Assembly (NCBI GenBank): GCA_002434245.1
Contig: DJJR01000026.1
Coordinates: forward strand, 62,001-126,000
DNA: 64,000 nt
Source of the DNA: Pelosinus fermentans
GTDB lineage: Bacteria; Bacillota; Negativicutes; DSM-13327
Direction of reading: 5' to 3'
The notes under the pieces were generated by a model. The model saw only the letters and a program-made list of their open reading frames with translations. It had not been told where the DNA came from and made no database searches. Positions 16,281 through 25,334 of the stretch are shown in pieces (position 1 is the first letter of the stretch; each line of letters begins with the position of its first letter). The position numbers and the translations under genes were made by a program.

Positions 16281-18848
16281 ATGGAACATATAAATGTGTC
16301 ATTAATACTACTGCTAATTATAGTGGGCATGTCATATGCGATGTCCTTTTATTCTTGGCGATATCGCTTTATATATGGATTATGGCTTTTTTGGAGTGTA
16401 GCTTTTATTGGTATCACATTACAAATTGTCGCGTTCTTATTGTATGAAGGTTTAGATATTGCAATGATAAGTGCTGGTATCGCCCTTTTATGTATTCTAG
16501 TTAGTCTTATTGCGTTTAAGTTCTTTGAGATTGTTCCAGCGGCAAAAAGCTTAGCTGTTGAGAATATGGAGGATGGTATTCTCGTACTTGATACAAAGGA
16601 CCGAATATTGGACATGAATGCCCAGTTGGAGAAAATCTTAGGCATTAAGAAAGTCAATGTTGTAGGGGCCGTTGTGGAAAGAATTGCAGCAACGTGGCTA
16701 GTGGAAGCGATACAAGGCGAAAAGTTTCAAAAATACACGACGATGCTTCAGCAAGGCGAAAGCTATTATGAAGTCAACTCTACGCCTTTGCAGCATCGGG
16801 GAAAAAATTTTGGCAGAGTGATTGTGCTCTGTGATGTTACCAGCCGTATGCTGGCGGAACAACGCTTTCAGCAATTATTGCAGTCAGAAGAAAAATTACT
16901 GCAAACGGAAGCCTTAGCTCATATGATGTTTAACCACCATCAAGCCATGATGATGATTATTGAGAGTAAGACGGGTCATATATTAGAAGCCAATGCAGCA
17001 GCAGAAAATTTCTATGAATCACCCTTAATTGGCTGTCTGATACAAGAATTTATTGAATACCCCTCTGATGAACATGGAGAAAAGAACAGCAGTCAATACG
17101 CAAATGTCGGAGAGTATCAGTTTATGGCAAGGCATGCCTTAGCTTCAGGAGAAGTAAAAGATTTATCTGTGAATCTTACAACGAAAGTGATCGGTGAGAT
17201 GGTATTATCTTTTTTAATTTTAGAAGATTTTACCGAAAAAATGCAGTTGGAAAAAGCGCTGCGGGAAGCAAAAGAGAAAGCTGAAAAAGCAAATCAGGCA
17301 AAGGATGATTTTTTAGCAATTATTAGCCATGAGCTTCGCACACCGATGAATGGTATTTTAGGAATGGCGAAACTGGTGCTAGGGACAAAATTGCAGCCCG
17401 ATCAGCGGGAGTGCTTAGAATTGGTACAGGTTTCAGGAGAAAAACTGCTGGTTTTATTAAATGACTTACTTGATTTTTCAAAAGTTCGGGATGGAAAACT
17501 GGAATTAGAAAATATTTGTTTTTCTCTGCGGGATGTAATGAGTGAATTTCATCGTATCTTAAGAATGAAGGCAAAGAAAAAGGGATTACAGTGTGTGATT
17601 CATATTGCTCAGGATGTACCCGATGGATTGTATGGTGATCCTCGGCGCCTGCAGCAAATTGTAATGAATTTAGCAGATAATGCGGTAAAGTTTACGAAGA
17701 CCGGCTTAGTTTCGATTGCAGTGAATGTTAAGCAGCATCTTGATAATCAGGTGAATTTATTATTTGTTGTACGGGATACGGGAATCGGGATTCCCCCAGA
17801 AAAAATTAATATTATTTTCCATAAATTTACCCAGGTTGACTCTTCCACCACGAGAAAATATGGTGGCACGGGCTTAGGACTTAGTATTGTGAAGCACTTG
17901 GTTGAAATCATGGGTGGCAGAGTATGGGTTGAAAGCAGCATAGACAAAGGCAGTTCTTTTTATTTTACCGTTGCCTTTGAGGTTTGCCAAATGACTTTGG
18001 GCAATCATACATTAGAGCAGCTTAAACAGCCCGAAAGCAGCAAGGAATTGCAACGTATTGAGAAGCTGCAGGTTTTATTAGTCGAGGATGAATTTATCAA
18101 TCAAAAGGTAGCTGTTAAAATGCTGACCAATCAAGGTCACAATGTTACATTAGCCTCCAATGGACAGCAGGCGATAGAATTTTTTAACAAAGAACAATTT
18201 GATATTATTTTTATGGACATACAAATGCCTGAAATGGATGGGGTACAAACGACGGCTGCCATTCGTGATCTAGAAGAACAATGGGCGGATGAGCGGCATA
18301 TTCCGATTGTGGCTATGACAGCTTATGCGATGAAGGGGGACCGTGAACGTTTGATGTCTTGCGGGATGGATGAATATATTAGTAAACCTCTGGATGCTGA
18401 GGTATTAAATAATGTAGTCAGAAAACTATTTTATGGGCGGTATGCAAAGTCTAAGGGGCAGGGGGAAATGGACAAAGAGCCGAGTCAAGTGGCAGCTAAT
18501 CCCTACTTGGATCAGCTTTTGAGCATTTGTCAGGGTGATGTGGATACAGTGAAAGCTGTTATTAGCTGCTTTTTGGACAATGGTACGCAATATATGCGAC
18601 ATATAGAGCAGGCTGTAAGCGAAAAAGATGCCAACCACTTGAAGCTCAGTGCTCATCGCTTAAAAGGTGCAGCAACATATTTCGGAAATCAGACAGTTGT
18701 GGAATACGCAGCTCACCTGGAGCAGATGGGAGATGCAGGTCAGCTAATTGATATTGAGCAGGTCTTTGCCAAGTTGCAAGCAGCTGTTAAAGAATTAGAA
18801 GATGGCCTGCAGCAGGCATGGCGAGAATTACCCAATAGGAAAGAATAA
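16281..18848 (+). CDS. Hybrid sensor histidine kinase (TM-PAS-PAS-HisKA-HATPase-REC-Hpt)
   Basis: 855 residues from the ATG at 16281 (a GTG at 16272 overlaps the GAGAAGG ribosome site, so is less likely). Three N-terminal transmembrane helices (residues 3-80) lead to a PAS domain (about 90-190) and a second PAS-like region (about 215-320). The H-box ISHELRTPMNG has His350; the ATPase domain has N (NLADNAVKF), G1 (DTGIGIP) and G2 (GTGLGLS). The receiver has Asp646 in MDIQMPEMDG; the Hpt domain has His792 in SAHRLKGAA. This is a full four-step phosphorelay chain in one polypeptide, able to pass phosphate to a separate regulator, perhaps the LuxR-type protein just upstream. Confidence 0.94.
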   Translation: MEHINVSLILLLIIVGMSYAMSFYSWRYRFIYGLWLFWSVAFIGITLQIVAFLLYEGLDIAMISAGIALLCILVSLIAFKFFEIVPAAKSLAVENMEDGILVLDTKDRILDMNAQLEKILGIKKVNVVGAVVERIAATWLVEAIQGEKFQKYTTMLQQGESYYEVNSTPLQHRGKNFGRVIVLCDVTSRMLAEQRFQQLLQSEEKLLQTEALAHMMFNHHQAMMMIIESKTGHILEANAAAENFYESPLIGCLIQEFIEYPSDEHGEKNSSQYANVGEYQFMARHALASGEVKDLSVNLTTKVIGEMVLSFLILEDFTEKMQLEKALREAKEKAEKANQAKDDFLAIISHELRTPMNGILGMAKLVLGTKLQPDQRECLELVQVSGEKLLVLLNDLLDFSKVRDGKLELENICFSLRDVMSEFHRILRMKAKKKGLQCVIHIAQDVPDGLYGDPRRLQQIVMNLADNAVKFTKTGLVSIAVNVKQHLDNQVNLLFVVRDTGIGIPPEKINIIFHKFTQVDSSTTRKYGGTGLGLSIVKHLVEIMGGRVWVESSIDKGSSFYFTVAFEVCQMTLGNHTLEQLKQPESSKELQRIEKLQVLLVEDEFINQKVAVKMLTNQGHNVTLASNGQQAIEFFNKEQFDIIFMDIQMPEMDGVQTTAAIRDLEEQWADERHIPIVAMTAYAMKGDRERLMSCGMDEYISKPLDAEVLNNVVRKLFYGRYAKSKGQGEMDKEPSQVAANPYLDQLLSICQGDVDTVKAVISCFLDNGTQYMRHIEQAVSEKDANHLKLSAHRLKGAATYFGNQTVVEYAAHLEQMGDAGQLIDIEQVFAKLQAAVKELEDGLQQAWRELPNRKE

Positions 18849-18850
18849 AA

Positions 18851-18879
18851 AAATACACGGCAGGAGCCGTGTATTTTTT
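18851..18879. terminator. Bidirectional terminator between convergent genes
   Basis: AAATACACGGC and GCCGTGTATTT form a perfect 11-bp stem with loop AGGA, followed by T on the plus strand and preceded by A7, so it can end the kinase transcript and the minus-strand small gene. Confidence 0.85.
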
Positions 18880-18887
18880 CATTGCTT

Positions 18888-19142
18888 TTAGTGATGTACG
18901 GAATCATTTGAAAAAACTTTAAGAATTTCAAAGTTAAGTCTTTGTGTTTCTAATATAGCAGTAATTTTGGCATCCATTCGATATAAGGTGTTGACAATAT
19001 CATCTTGCTGATCCTCTGATAATAAATCAATGTTTGCGTGCAACTTTTGCAATTCCCCTGAAGTTAATTCTTCTAAGCTGTCAAGACGTTTAGTAATATT
19101 CTCCATCGAAACTAATATTTTGTTTAGTATTTCTTCGTTCAT
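18888..19142 (-). CDS. Small coiled-coil protein, function unknown
   Basis: 84 residues, acidic, with heptad-like leucine/isoleucine spacing over most of its length (ILNKILVSMENITKRLDSLE onward) that suggests a coiled coil or helical bundle. No signal peptide, membrane segment or known motif. CAGGGGAATTAT precedes the ATG on the minus strand, so it looks translated. It shares a bidirectional terminator with the hybrid kinase. It lies downstream of the P-II genes but 88 bp away, and no link is evident. Confidence 0.65.
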   Translation of the reverse strand: MNEEILNKILVSMENITKRLDSLEELTSGELQKLHANIDLLSEDQQDDIVNTLYRMDAKITAILETQRLNFEILKVFSNDSVHH

Positions 19143-19230
19143 ATAATTCCCCTGTCTTTATCAATGATATAAATATATGTAATTTTTGGTTGACTTATTA
19201 TACATTTTCCACTGCTGCTGCGTCAAGGCG

Positions 19231-19599
19231 TTATGGGATATCTTTAGGAGCAAGGATAGCGCCAGGCCCTTCTTCTCCTGTACGAATTCGCACTGCGTTT
19301 TCAATAGGATAAATAAAAATCTTACCGTCGCCGATTTTCCCCGTAGAGCAGACTTTCTTTGCAGCTGCCACTACTTTTTCTACGGGAACTTCACATACAA
19401 CAATTTCTATTTTGATTCCGGCTAAAAGATTGATGTTATATTCTCTACCACGGTATATTTCAGTATGACCTTTTTGCAGTCCGCAGCCAAAGACTTGACT
19501 TACAGTCATACCTGTAACTCCGATTGCATTTAATGCTTCTTTCAATTCCTCCAGCTTGCCAGGACGGGTGATAATATCGATTTTGGTCATGATCGACAT
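19231..19599 (-). CDS. P-II family nitrogen regulator (second copy)
   Basis: 122 residues of the GlnB/GlnK family: trimeric sensors of ATP/ADP and 2-oxoglutarate. Visible are the T-loop with RGREYN (Tyr54, at the position of the uridylylated Tyr51 of enterics), the B-loop TGKIGDGKIF and the C-loop RIRTGEEG. AAAGGCGG lies 7 bases before the ATG. It is 81 percent or so alike by eye to the P-II gene upstream but ends in a different tail (GPGAILAPKDIP). A type A palindrome separates the two, so it may be transcribed by read-through or independently. Partner could be AmtB or a nitrogen enzyme. Confidence 0.95.
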   Translation of the reverse strand: MSIMTKIDIITRPGKLEELKEALNAIGVTGMTVSQVFGCGLQKGHTEIYRGREYNINLLAGIKIEIVVCEVPVEKVVAAAKKVCSTGKIGDGKIFIYPIENAVRIRTGEEGPGAILAPKDIP

Positions 19600-19791
19600 G
19601 GTGGCTACCGCCTTTCATCATAATGTAAGAAGCAACGAAGTGAAGATGCTATATATACTGATAATTAGCTATTTGCGGTTAGATTCCTCCTGACCATTGA
19701 TAATAAAGTGAGGAAAAATTCAATTATAATGCATAAAATGAGGGATATTCAGGCAAGACTCTAATAGATAAAATGTGTAAAAAAATATTTT

Positions 19792-19879
19792 GAAACGCGA
19801 AGATGCGAAGAACATGAAGAGCTTATCGTAACCAGATTATTTCTTCGTGTCTTTTAGATTCTTCGCGATCTTCGCGTTT
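19792..19879. repeat. Palindromic intergenic repeat, type A (copy 3)
   Basis: Left arm GAAACGCGAAGATGCGAAGA, right arm TTCGCGATCTTCGCGTTT with inner TCTTCGTGTCTTTTAG. T-rich flanks occur on both strands. It sits between the two minus-strand P-II genes, the only copy found inside a likely transcription unit; the remainder of 19600-19979 shows no gene. Confidence 0.85.
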
Positions 19880-19979
19880 AATTGCTTTTACTTTAGTATA
19901 GCAAGAAAGAACCTGACAGTCGAAACTGTCAGGTTCAAAAGGAGGATTATCGAAAAGAGGAATGTTATTAATCAATGTA

Positions 19980-20351
19980 TTAGGAGTTATCTTCTTGGCG
20001 ATCCATAATGGCAATGTCGCCTTCTTCGCCAGTGCGAATTCTAACGGCATTTTCAATAGGATAAACAAATATTTTACCATCGCCGATTTTACCGGTGCGA
20101 CATACTTTTTTGACAGTTTCAATTACGGTTGTGACAGGAACTTCGCATACTACGATTTCCACTTTTATGCCGGCTAAAAGATTAATATTATATTCTTTGC
20201 CACGGTATACTTCAGTATGACCTTTTTGCAAGCCGCAGCCAAATACCTGGCTTACTGTCATGCCTGTTACACCAATGTCAGCTAAGGCTTCTTTTAATTC
20301 TTCTAATTTACCAGGGCGAGTCACTACATCAATTTTGGTTATTTTTCGCAT
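19980..20351 (-). CDS. glnK: P-II family nitrogen regulator beside amtB
   Basis: 123 residues. Same family as the gene at 19231, with T-loop RGKEYN (Tyr54), TGKIGDGKIF and RIRTGEEG, and tail DIAIMDRQEDNS. It begins 22 bp after the amtB stop with GAAAGGTGG as ribosome site, the conserved amtB-glnK pairing in which the P-II trimer plugs the channel when ammonium is plentiful. Whether Tyr54 is modified in this lineage is not known from sequence. Expression should follow the amtB leader. Confidence 0.95.
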   Translation of the reverse strand: MRKITKIDVVTRPGKLEELKEALADIGVTGMTVSQVFGCGLQKGHTEVYRGKEYNINLLAGIKVEIVVCEVPVTTVIETVKKVCRTGKIGDGKIFVYPIENAVRIRTGEEGDIAIMDRQEDNS

Positions 20352-20373
20352 GAAGGATTACCACCTTTCTGAT

Positions 20374-21804
20374 TTAGTGAGATTTAGTATGTGAGGCTTG
20401 TAAAATTGAACTATTGACTGGCTCTGATTGAGGGGCAGCATGAGAAAAGGCTAGAGGAGAGCCAGCAGTCACATCTTGGTAAGTATAACCGCGTTCACCG
20501 TGTTCCGCAATATCCAGACCAATGTCTTCATGGCTTTCATCAGAACGTACTTGCATGAATATGCTGATGACTTTTAATATCACAAAGGTCATAACAGCTG
20601 CAAAAACCCAGGTAACTGCAACTCCGAATAATTGAGTCCAAACAAGACCAGGATTGCCAAAAAATAATCCATCAGCACCAGCTGGATTTACGGCTGTAGA
20701 AGCGAATAGACCAGTGGCAATTGCGCCCCAAGTACCTCCAATTCCGTGAACGCCAAAGGCATCAAGAGCATCATCATAACCAAGTTTTGTTTTTAGAATA
20801 CTAACAGCAAAGAAACAAATTGCACCGCCAGCTAAACCGATCACAATAGCAGGTATTACACTAACAAAACCGGCAGCAGGAGTGATGGCCACAAGACCGG
20901 CCACACAACCGCTTGCTGCGCCTAGTATAGTGGGTTTGCCATGATAGAGCCATTCGGTTAAAACCCAAGCGAGTGTAGCAGCGGCTGCAGCTACGTGAGT
21001 AACAACAAAAGCGCTGACTGCTAAGCCACTTGCAGACAATGCACTTCCGGCATTAAATCCGAACCAGCCGAACCAGAGAAGAGAAGCACCGATAAGGGTC
21101 ATAGGCAAATGGTGAGGCAGCATAATTTCCGTACCGTATCCCTTGCGTTTGCCTATAAACAAAGCAACTACTAAACCCGAAATACCAGAGGAAATATGAA
21201 CAACCGTTCCGCCGGCGAAATCCAAGATGCCCATTTCCCGCATCCAGCCACCGACGCCCCATACCCAGTGTGCAAGAGGGTCATACACAACGGTAGCCCA
21301 AATGACAATAAATACAGCGAAAGCAGAAAATCTCATACGCTCAGCAAAAGATCCTGTAATTAAAGCAGCAGTAATAATAGCGAACATACATTGAAAAACC
21401 ATAAAAAGCAGATGAGGTATCGTTGCAGCATAGTCAGGATTTGGCAATTGACCAACATCGTTTAAGCCGAACCAGGCTAAGCTGCCAATGATATGATTGA
21501 TATCAGGCCCAAAAGCGAGGGAATAGCCCCATAGTACCCATTGTACAGTAATAAGTCCGATGATAAAAAAACTTTGCATAAGAGTGCTCAGTACGTTTTT
21601 AGTTCTAACCATACCACCATAAAATAAGGCTAAGCCAGGTGTCATAAGCATTACTAGTGCAGCACTTAGCAGAATGAAAGTAGTATCACCTGTGTCGATG
21701 GCAGCAACCTCGGCGGCGGCTTCTGCGCCATCTGCAAAGGCTGTTCCGAGACTAAGCAGCATCATAAGGACAGAAGTGCTCATAATAGTCAGTAGCTTTT
21801 TCAT
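20374..21804 (-). CDS. amtB: Ammonium transporter AmtB
   Basis: 476 residues from the ATG at 21804, which has GGGAGG seven bases upstream; the longer frame to 21864 enters the leader hairpins and is rejected. A signal peptide (MKKLLTIMSTSVLMM..., ending near AFADGA) precedes eleven transmembrane helices. Family marks include FYGGMVR, the twin-His pore residues in VVHISSG and FGVHGIGGTWG, and the DPLAHWVWG segment. The cytoplasmic tail is about 60 residues. It is first in the amtB-glnK pair and is preceded by a strong promoter and a structured leader RNA (see those entries). Confidence 0.97.
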   Translation of the reverse strand: MKKLLTIMSTSVLMMLLSLGTAFADGAEAAAEVAAIDTGDTTFILLSAALVMLMTPGLALFYGGMVRTKNVLSTLMQSFFIIGLITVQWVLWGYSLAFGPDINHIIGSLAWFGLNDVGQLPNPDYAATIPHLLFMVFQCMFAIITAALITGSFAERMRFSAFAVFIVIWATVVYDPLAHWVWGVGGWMREMGILDFAGGTVVHISSGISGLVVALFIGKRKGYGTEIMLPHHLPMTLIGASLLWFGWFGFNAGSALSASGLAVSAFVVTHVAAAAATLAWVLTEWLYHGKPTILGAASGCVAGLVAITPAAGFVSVIPAIVIGLAGGAICFFAVSILKTKLGYDDALDAFGVHGIGGTWGAIATGLFASTAVNPAGADGLFFGNPGLVWTQLFGVAVTWVFAAVMTFVILKVISIFMQVRSDESHEDIGLDIAEHGERGYTYQDVTAGSPLAFSHAAPQSEPVNSSILQASHTKSH

Positions 21805-21865
21805 GTTAAAACCTCCCATGATTAAATTGGATCGTAAGATATAGTATTTTATACTTTTAGGCAAA

Positions 21866-21962
21866 CAAAAAGGCGCCTAAAGGTGGTAAGACCTTTAGGA
21901 CGCCATTGTCCCTAATAGACAGTAAAGGCCTCCGCGAGTATTTTGCGAAGGCATCATTGCCT
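21866..21962 (-). promoter_or_regulatory. ANTAR-type dual hairpin overlapping a terminator, amtB leader
   Basis: Read on the minus strand. Hairpin P1 (21962-21949) is AGGC, six-base loop AATGAT, GCCT. Hairpin P2 (21915-21895) is built on GGAC, loop AATGGC, GTCC. Both loops have A at position 1 and G at position 4, the pattern recognised by ANTAR antiterminators. A terminator (21904-21872, GGCG...CCTAAAGGT with ACCTTTAGGCGCC) followed by TTTTT shares the 3' strand of P2, so P2 and the terminator are mutually exclusive. A third hairpin (21952-21928, GCCTTCGC with GCGGAGGC) competes with P1. Seen directly; the ANTAR reading rests on published features of EutV/NasR-type targets. Confidence 0.82.
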
Positions 21963-21986
21963 ATTTCGTATAAAATTTATAAATGA

Positions 21987-22015
21987 ATTATATCAATGTT
22001 TTATAGCCATGTCAA
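21987..22015 (-). promoter_or_regulatory. Strong sigma-A promoter of amtB
   Basis: On the minus strand TTGACA (22015-22010), 17 bp, TATAAT (21992-21987): both boxes are consensus. Transcription should start near 21980, giving a leader of about 175 nt that contains the dual hairpin. Confidence 0.85.
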
Positions 22016-22233
22016 TAAAGAAACGCAAAATAAAAATCCGAACAAAAAACGTATATTGCTATATAAAATTCGATAAAAATAGGTTATAATAGTTTCTGGA
22101 TTTGTAAAAGAGTAAAATACAAGTCTATTTTTACTGTTATATTATAATGGAAGCTTAATCATAAAGATTCTATTTCGTCAAGCTTGGCGCCAGCGTTTTT
22201 TTACGTAAATTATGGATGAGAAGGAGCAAGGTA

Positions 22234-23625
22234 ATGCAAAGCAAATATGATGTAGTGATTATTGGCGGAGGTCCGTCAGCAATTTTTGCCGCCTATGAAC
22301 TAGTGTCCAGCAATCCGGATATTTCTTTAGCTATGATTGAAGAAGGCCATGATATTTATCATAGAACATGTCCCATAGCAGAAAAGAAAGTGAAACATTG
22401 CATAAACTGTAAACCATGCAGTATTATGCGTGGCTTTGGCGGGGCAGGAGCCTTCTCTGATGGTAAGTATAATTTTACCAGTGAATTTGGAGGCTGGCTA
22501 AATGAGTATCTTACAGATGCGCAAGTGGAAGAGTTAATTGATTATGTAGATTCGATTAATATAAAATATGGAGCGCCTAAAGAATTCTTCACGACTAAGA
22601 ACAGCAGTATTCGCAAGAGTGCAATTGCTCATGATTTGCATTTGCTGCAAGCAAAGGTTCGCCATTTAGGTACGGAAAATAATTTACATATTTTAAAGTG
22701 TCTTTACGAATTTTTAAAAGAAAAAATTACGATCATGTTTAATAAGCACGTAGAAGATTTCCAAAAGCAAGAAGAAGGTTTTATTGTAAAAATAAAAAAT
22801 AGTCAGGAAGAGATTTGCTGTGACTATTTAATTGCAGCTCCTGGCCGTGCCGGCTCAGAATGGTTTTCTGAAAAATGCCTAAAGATGGGACTGAAGATTT
22901 CCAGTAATCAAGTGGATGTTGGTGTGCGTGTGGAAATTCCCGCAGAAGTGTTTCAGCATATTACAGATGAAGTATACGAAGCGAAGTTAGTGTATCGCAC
23001 AAAGCAGTATGGTGATTTGGTCCGTACATTTTGCATGAATCCCAAAGGATACGTGGTTGCAGAAAATACAGATGGTATTATTACAGTGAATGGGCACAGC
23101 TATCGTGATGAAAAACTTCATAGTAAAAATACGAACTTTGCTTTATTAGTCAGTAATCGCTTCACAGAGCCTTTTAACGAACCTCAGCAATATGGCAAGC
23201 GAATTGCTTCTTTTTCCAATATGCTGGGTGGCGGAGTGCTAGTTCAACGTTTTGGTGATTTGATAAAAGGGCGCAGAACCAATGAACATCGATTAGACCA
23301 AAGCTTTACCAAGCCAACTCTTGCTGCGACCCCAGGAGATTTGAGTTTGGTTTTGCCAAAACGTCATCTGGATAATTTAATTGAAATGATTTATGCCTTG
23401 GATAAAATTGCACCTGGGATGGCAAATGATGATACCCTGCTATATGGTGTAGAAGTAAAGTTTTATAGCTCCCGCTTAAAGCTGACAGAGCAGCTAGAGA
23501 CTGAGATTCCGAATATGTTTGGTATTGGAGATGGAGCAGGTATCACCCGCGGTCTATCTCAGGCCAGTGCCAGCGGCATACATGTTGCTAGAGTGATTCA
23601 CCAGAGAATGCAAAAAGATATGTAA
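22234..23625 (+). CDS. FAD-dependent dehydrogenase, COG2509 type
   Basis: 463 residues from the ATG at 22234 with GAAGGAG upstream (a start at 22216 would put the ribosome site inside the gene). An FAD Rossmann motif (VVIIGGGPSAIFAA, residues 6-19) is followed by a cysteine pair in CINCKPC and by GFGGAGAFSDGKYNF, then a C-terminal FAD contact FGIGDGAGITRGL. These mark the uncharacterised FAD-dependent dehydrogenases (COG2509), for which no substrate is established. It stands alone after the divergent amtB leader. The CxxC near residue 60 might serve redox chemistry; that is speculation. Confidence 0.85.
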   Translation: MQSKYDVVIIGGGPSAIFAAYELVSSNPDISLAMIEEGHDIYHRTCPIAEKKVKHCINCKPCSIMRGFGGAGAFSDGKYNFTSEFGGWLNEYLTDAQVEELIDYVDSINIKYGAPKEFFTTKNSSIRKSAIAHDLHLLQAKVRHLGTENNLHILKCLYEFLKEKITIMFNKHVEDFQKQEEGFIVKIKNSQEEICCDYLIAAPGRAGSEWFSEKCLKMGLKISSNQVDVGVRVEIPAEVFQHITDEVYEAKLVYRTKQYGDLVRTFCMNPKGYVVAENTDGIITVNGHSYRDEKLHSKNTNFALLVSNRFTEPFNEPQQYGKRIASFSNMLGGGVLVQRFGDLIKGRRTNEHRLDQSFTKPTLAATPGDLSLVLPKRHLDNLIEMIYALDKIAPGMANDDTLLYGVEVKFYSSRLKLTEQLETEIPNMFGIGDGAGITRGLSQASASGIHVARVIHQRMQKDM

Positions 23626-23642
23626 TAATATAAAAAAACAAT

Positions 23643-23736
23643 GAACCGCGAAGGCGCGAAGAAATGTAAGGACACGAAGGAATAATATGATATTTATTCT
23701 TCCTGTTCTTTAGTATTCTTCGCATCTTCGCGGTTC
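23643..23736. repeat. Palindromic intergenic repeat, type A (copy 4)
   Basis: Left arm GAACCGCGAAGGCGCGAAGA and inner GGACACGAAGGA; right arm TTCTTCGCATCTTCGCGG then TTC. Long A- and T-runs flank it. Between same-strand genes at 22234 and 24035. Confidence 0.85.
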
Positions 23737-23909
23737 AAAATGTTTTATGCTTTAAAAAACGCATAAATAGAAAGCACTTTCCTTCCCGTTATGGATTTGA
23801 TTCACAAGCTGAACCCCAGCCTTGCAAGGTTACGTGAAAAAATAGACAGAATTCATTGAAAAAAGCTATAAGCTAGATAGCCTTTTGTTATAGTGAAAGA
23901 GGGAGAAAA

Positions 23910-24056
23910 ATGATGATTGGTGAAGATTTAAGCAGTAAAAATAGATTACATCGCCTGTCAGCGGGAGTGAATGTTATTTATGAATATGTTATTGTTATAG
24001 AGAAGAGAGAGGAAGAGACGGAGGAACATAAAAAATGCAAAATGAAACAGCGTTAA
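23910..24056 (+). CDS. Possible 48-residue small protein upstream of ndh
   Basis: An open frame with GAGGGAGAAAA directly before ATGATG. It encodes MMIGEDLSSKNRLHRLSAGV followed by NVIYEYVIVIE and a charged tail (EKREEETEEHKKCKMKQR). It overlaps the NDH-2 start by 22 bp in another frame, so it could be a coupled leader peptide, but it may be chance. No homologue is recognised. If real it would place ndh under translational coupling. Confidence 0.3.
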   Translation: MMIGEDLSSKNRLHRLSAGVNVIYEYVIVIEKREEETEEHKKCKMKQR

Positions 24057-25297
24057 AACCACCTCATATTGTAATCATTGGGGCTGGTTTTGGCGGAATT
24101 CGTACAGCTCGTGCATTAGCGAAGCATGAAGTGAAAATTACCCTTATTGATAAGTATAATTATCATTTATTTCAACCGTTACTATATCAAGTAGCAACAG
24201 CCGGATTATCTGTAGATGATATTGCGTATCCTGTTCGTGCTATATTTAGAGATCAGAAAAATGTAGACTTTCGTTTAGCAGAAGTATCGGATGTGGATTT
24301 TGATAATAAAGTCGTTACCATGAATACTGGCGAAATTGATTATGACTATCTGGTCATCGCAGCTGGTGGTTCGACAAATTATTTTGGTATGGAGTCTATG
24401 GAGAAAAACGGGTTCGGCATGAAAACCTTAGATGAATCCGTTATGATTCGTAATCATGTACTGCGCATGTTTGAATTGGCAGCTCATGAGAAAGACGCCG
24501 ATAAGCGTCGAGCATTATTAACTTTTGTGATTGTAGGCGGTGGTCCTACTGGTGTGGAATCGGCGGGTGCTTTATCAGAATTGATTTACCATGTTATGGT
24601 GAAGGAATACCATACCCTAAATTTTAAAGAAGTACGCATTATGTTAGTCGAGGCTTCGGACAAATTATTTGCAACCATGCCAAAAGAGTTGCGTGATGCT
24701 ACTGTAGAAACGTTAATCCGCAAACATGTAGAAGTACGTTTGTGTGTTCAGGTTACAGACTATAATGGGGAAAAAATGAGTCTAAAGGGCGGCGAAGTGA
24801 TTCCAACCTATACTGTAGTTTGGGCAGCAGGAGTAAAAGCCAATTCCTTGATCGATACATTAAAGGTTGAGCAGGCCAGTATGAGGCGGGCGATTGTAAA
24901 TGAATTTTTGCAGCTCCCTAACCGTCCCGAAGTATTTGTGATTGGTGATTCGGCTCAATTTATGCAAGGGGAAAGGCCTTTGCCGATGGTTGCACCTGTA
25001 GCAATACAGCAGGCTGAAGTCACGGCAAAGAATATACGCAGCTTAATACGGGGCAAGGAACTTAAAAAATTCACATACAAAGATGTAGGAAACATGGCAA
25101 CCATCGGACGTAATGCAGCGGTTGTGCACATGGGAAGCTTTAAAACTCATGGATTTATCGCCTGGGCTATCTGGTCCTTCGTGCATATTTTACGATTGAT
25201 TGATTTCCGTAATCGTGCTGTTGTATTTGTAAAATGGATGTGGGACTATCTTGTATATGAACGAGTCGTGCGTATTATTACTAGGCAGAGACAATAA
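24035..25297 (+). CDS. ndh: Type II NADH dehydrogenase
   Basis: Non-proton-pumping NADH:quinone oxidoreductase, peripheral on the inner membrane. 420 residues. FAD motif VIIGAGFGGIRTARAL (about residues 13-28), family signature NYHLFQPLLYQVATAGL (near 45), NADH motif VIVGGGPTGVESAGAL (near 167), second FAD contact VFVIGDSAQF, and a C-terminal amphipathic region (FIAWAIWSFVHIL) for membrane attachment. GACGGAGGA precedes the ATG. It stands alone. In an anaerobe the enzyme may link NADH to menaquinone or to oxygen defence; that cannot be settled here. Confidence 0.95.
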   Translation: MQNETALKPPHIVIIGAGFGGIRTARALAKHEVKITLIDKYNYHLFQPLLYQVATAGLSVDDIAYPVRAIFRDQKNVDFRLAEVSDVDFDNKVVTMNTGEIDYDYLVIAAGGSTNYFGMESMEKNGFGMKTLDESVMIRNHVLRMFELAAHEKDADKRRALLTFVIVGGGPTGVESAGALSELIYHVMVKEYHTLNFKEVRIMLVEASDKLFATMPKELRDATVETLIRKHVEVRLCVQVTDYNGEKMSLKGGEVIPTYTVVWAAGVKANSLIDTLKVEQASMRRAIVNEFLQLPNRPEVFVIGDSAQFMQGERPLPMVAPVAIQQAEVTAKNIRSLIRGKELKKFTYKDVGNMATIGRNAAVVHMGSFKTHGFIAWAIWSFVHILRLIDFRNRAVVFVKWMWDYLVYERVVRIITRQRQ

Positions 25298-25334
25298 GAA
25301 AATCTAAGTTTCTTTAAAGAAAATAAAACATTTT

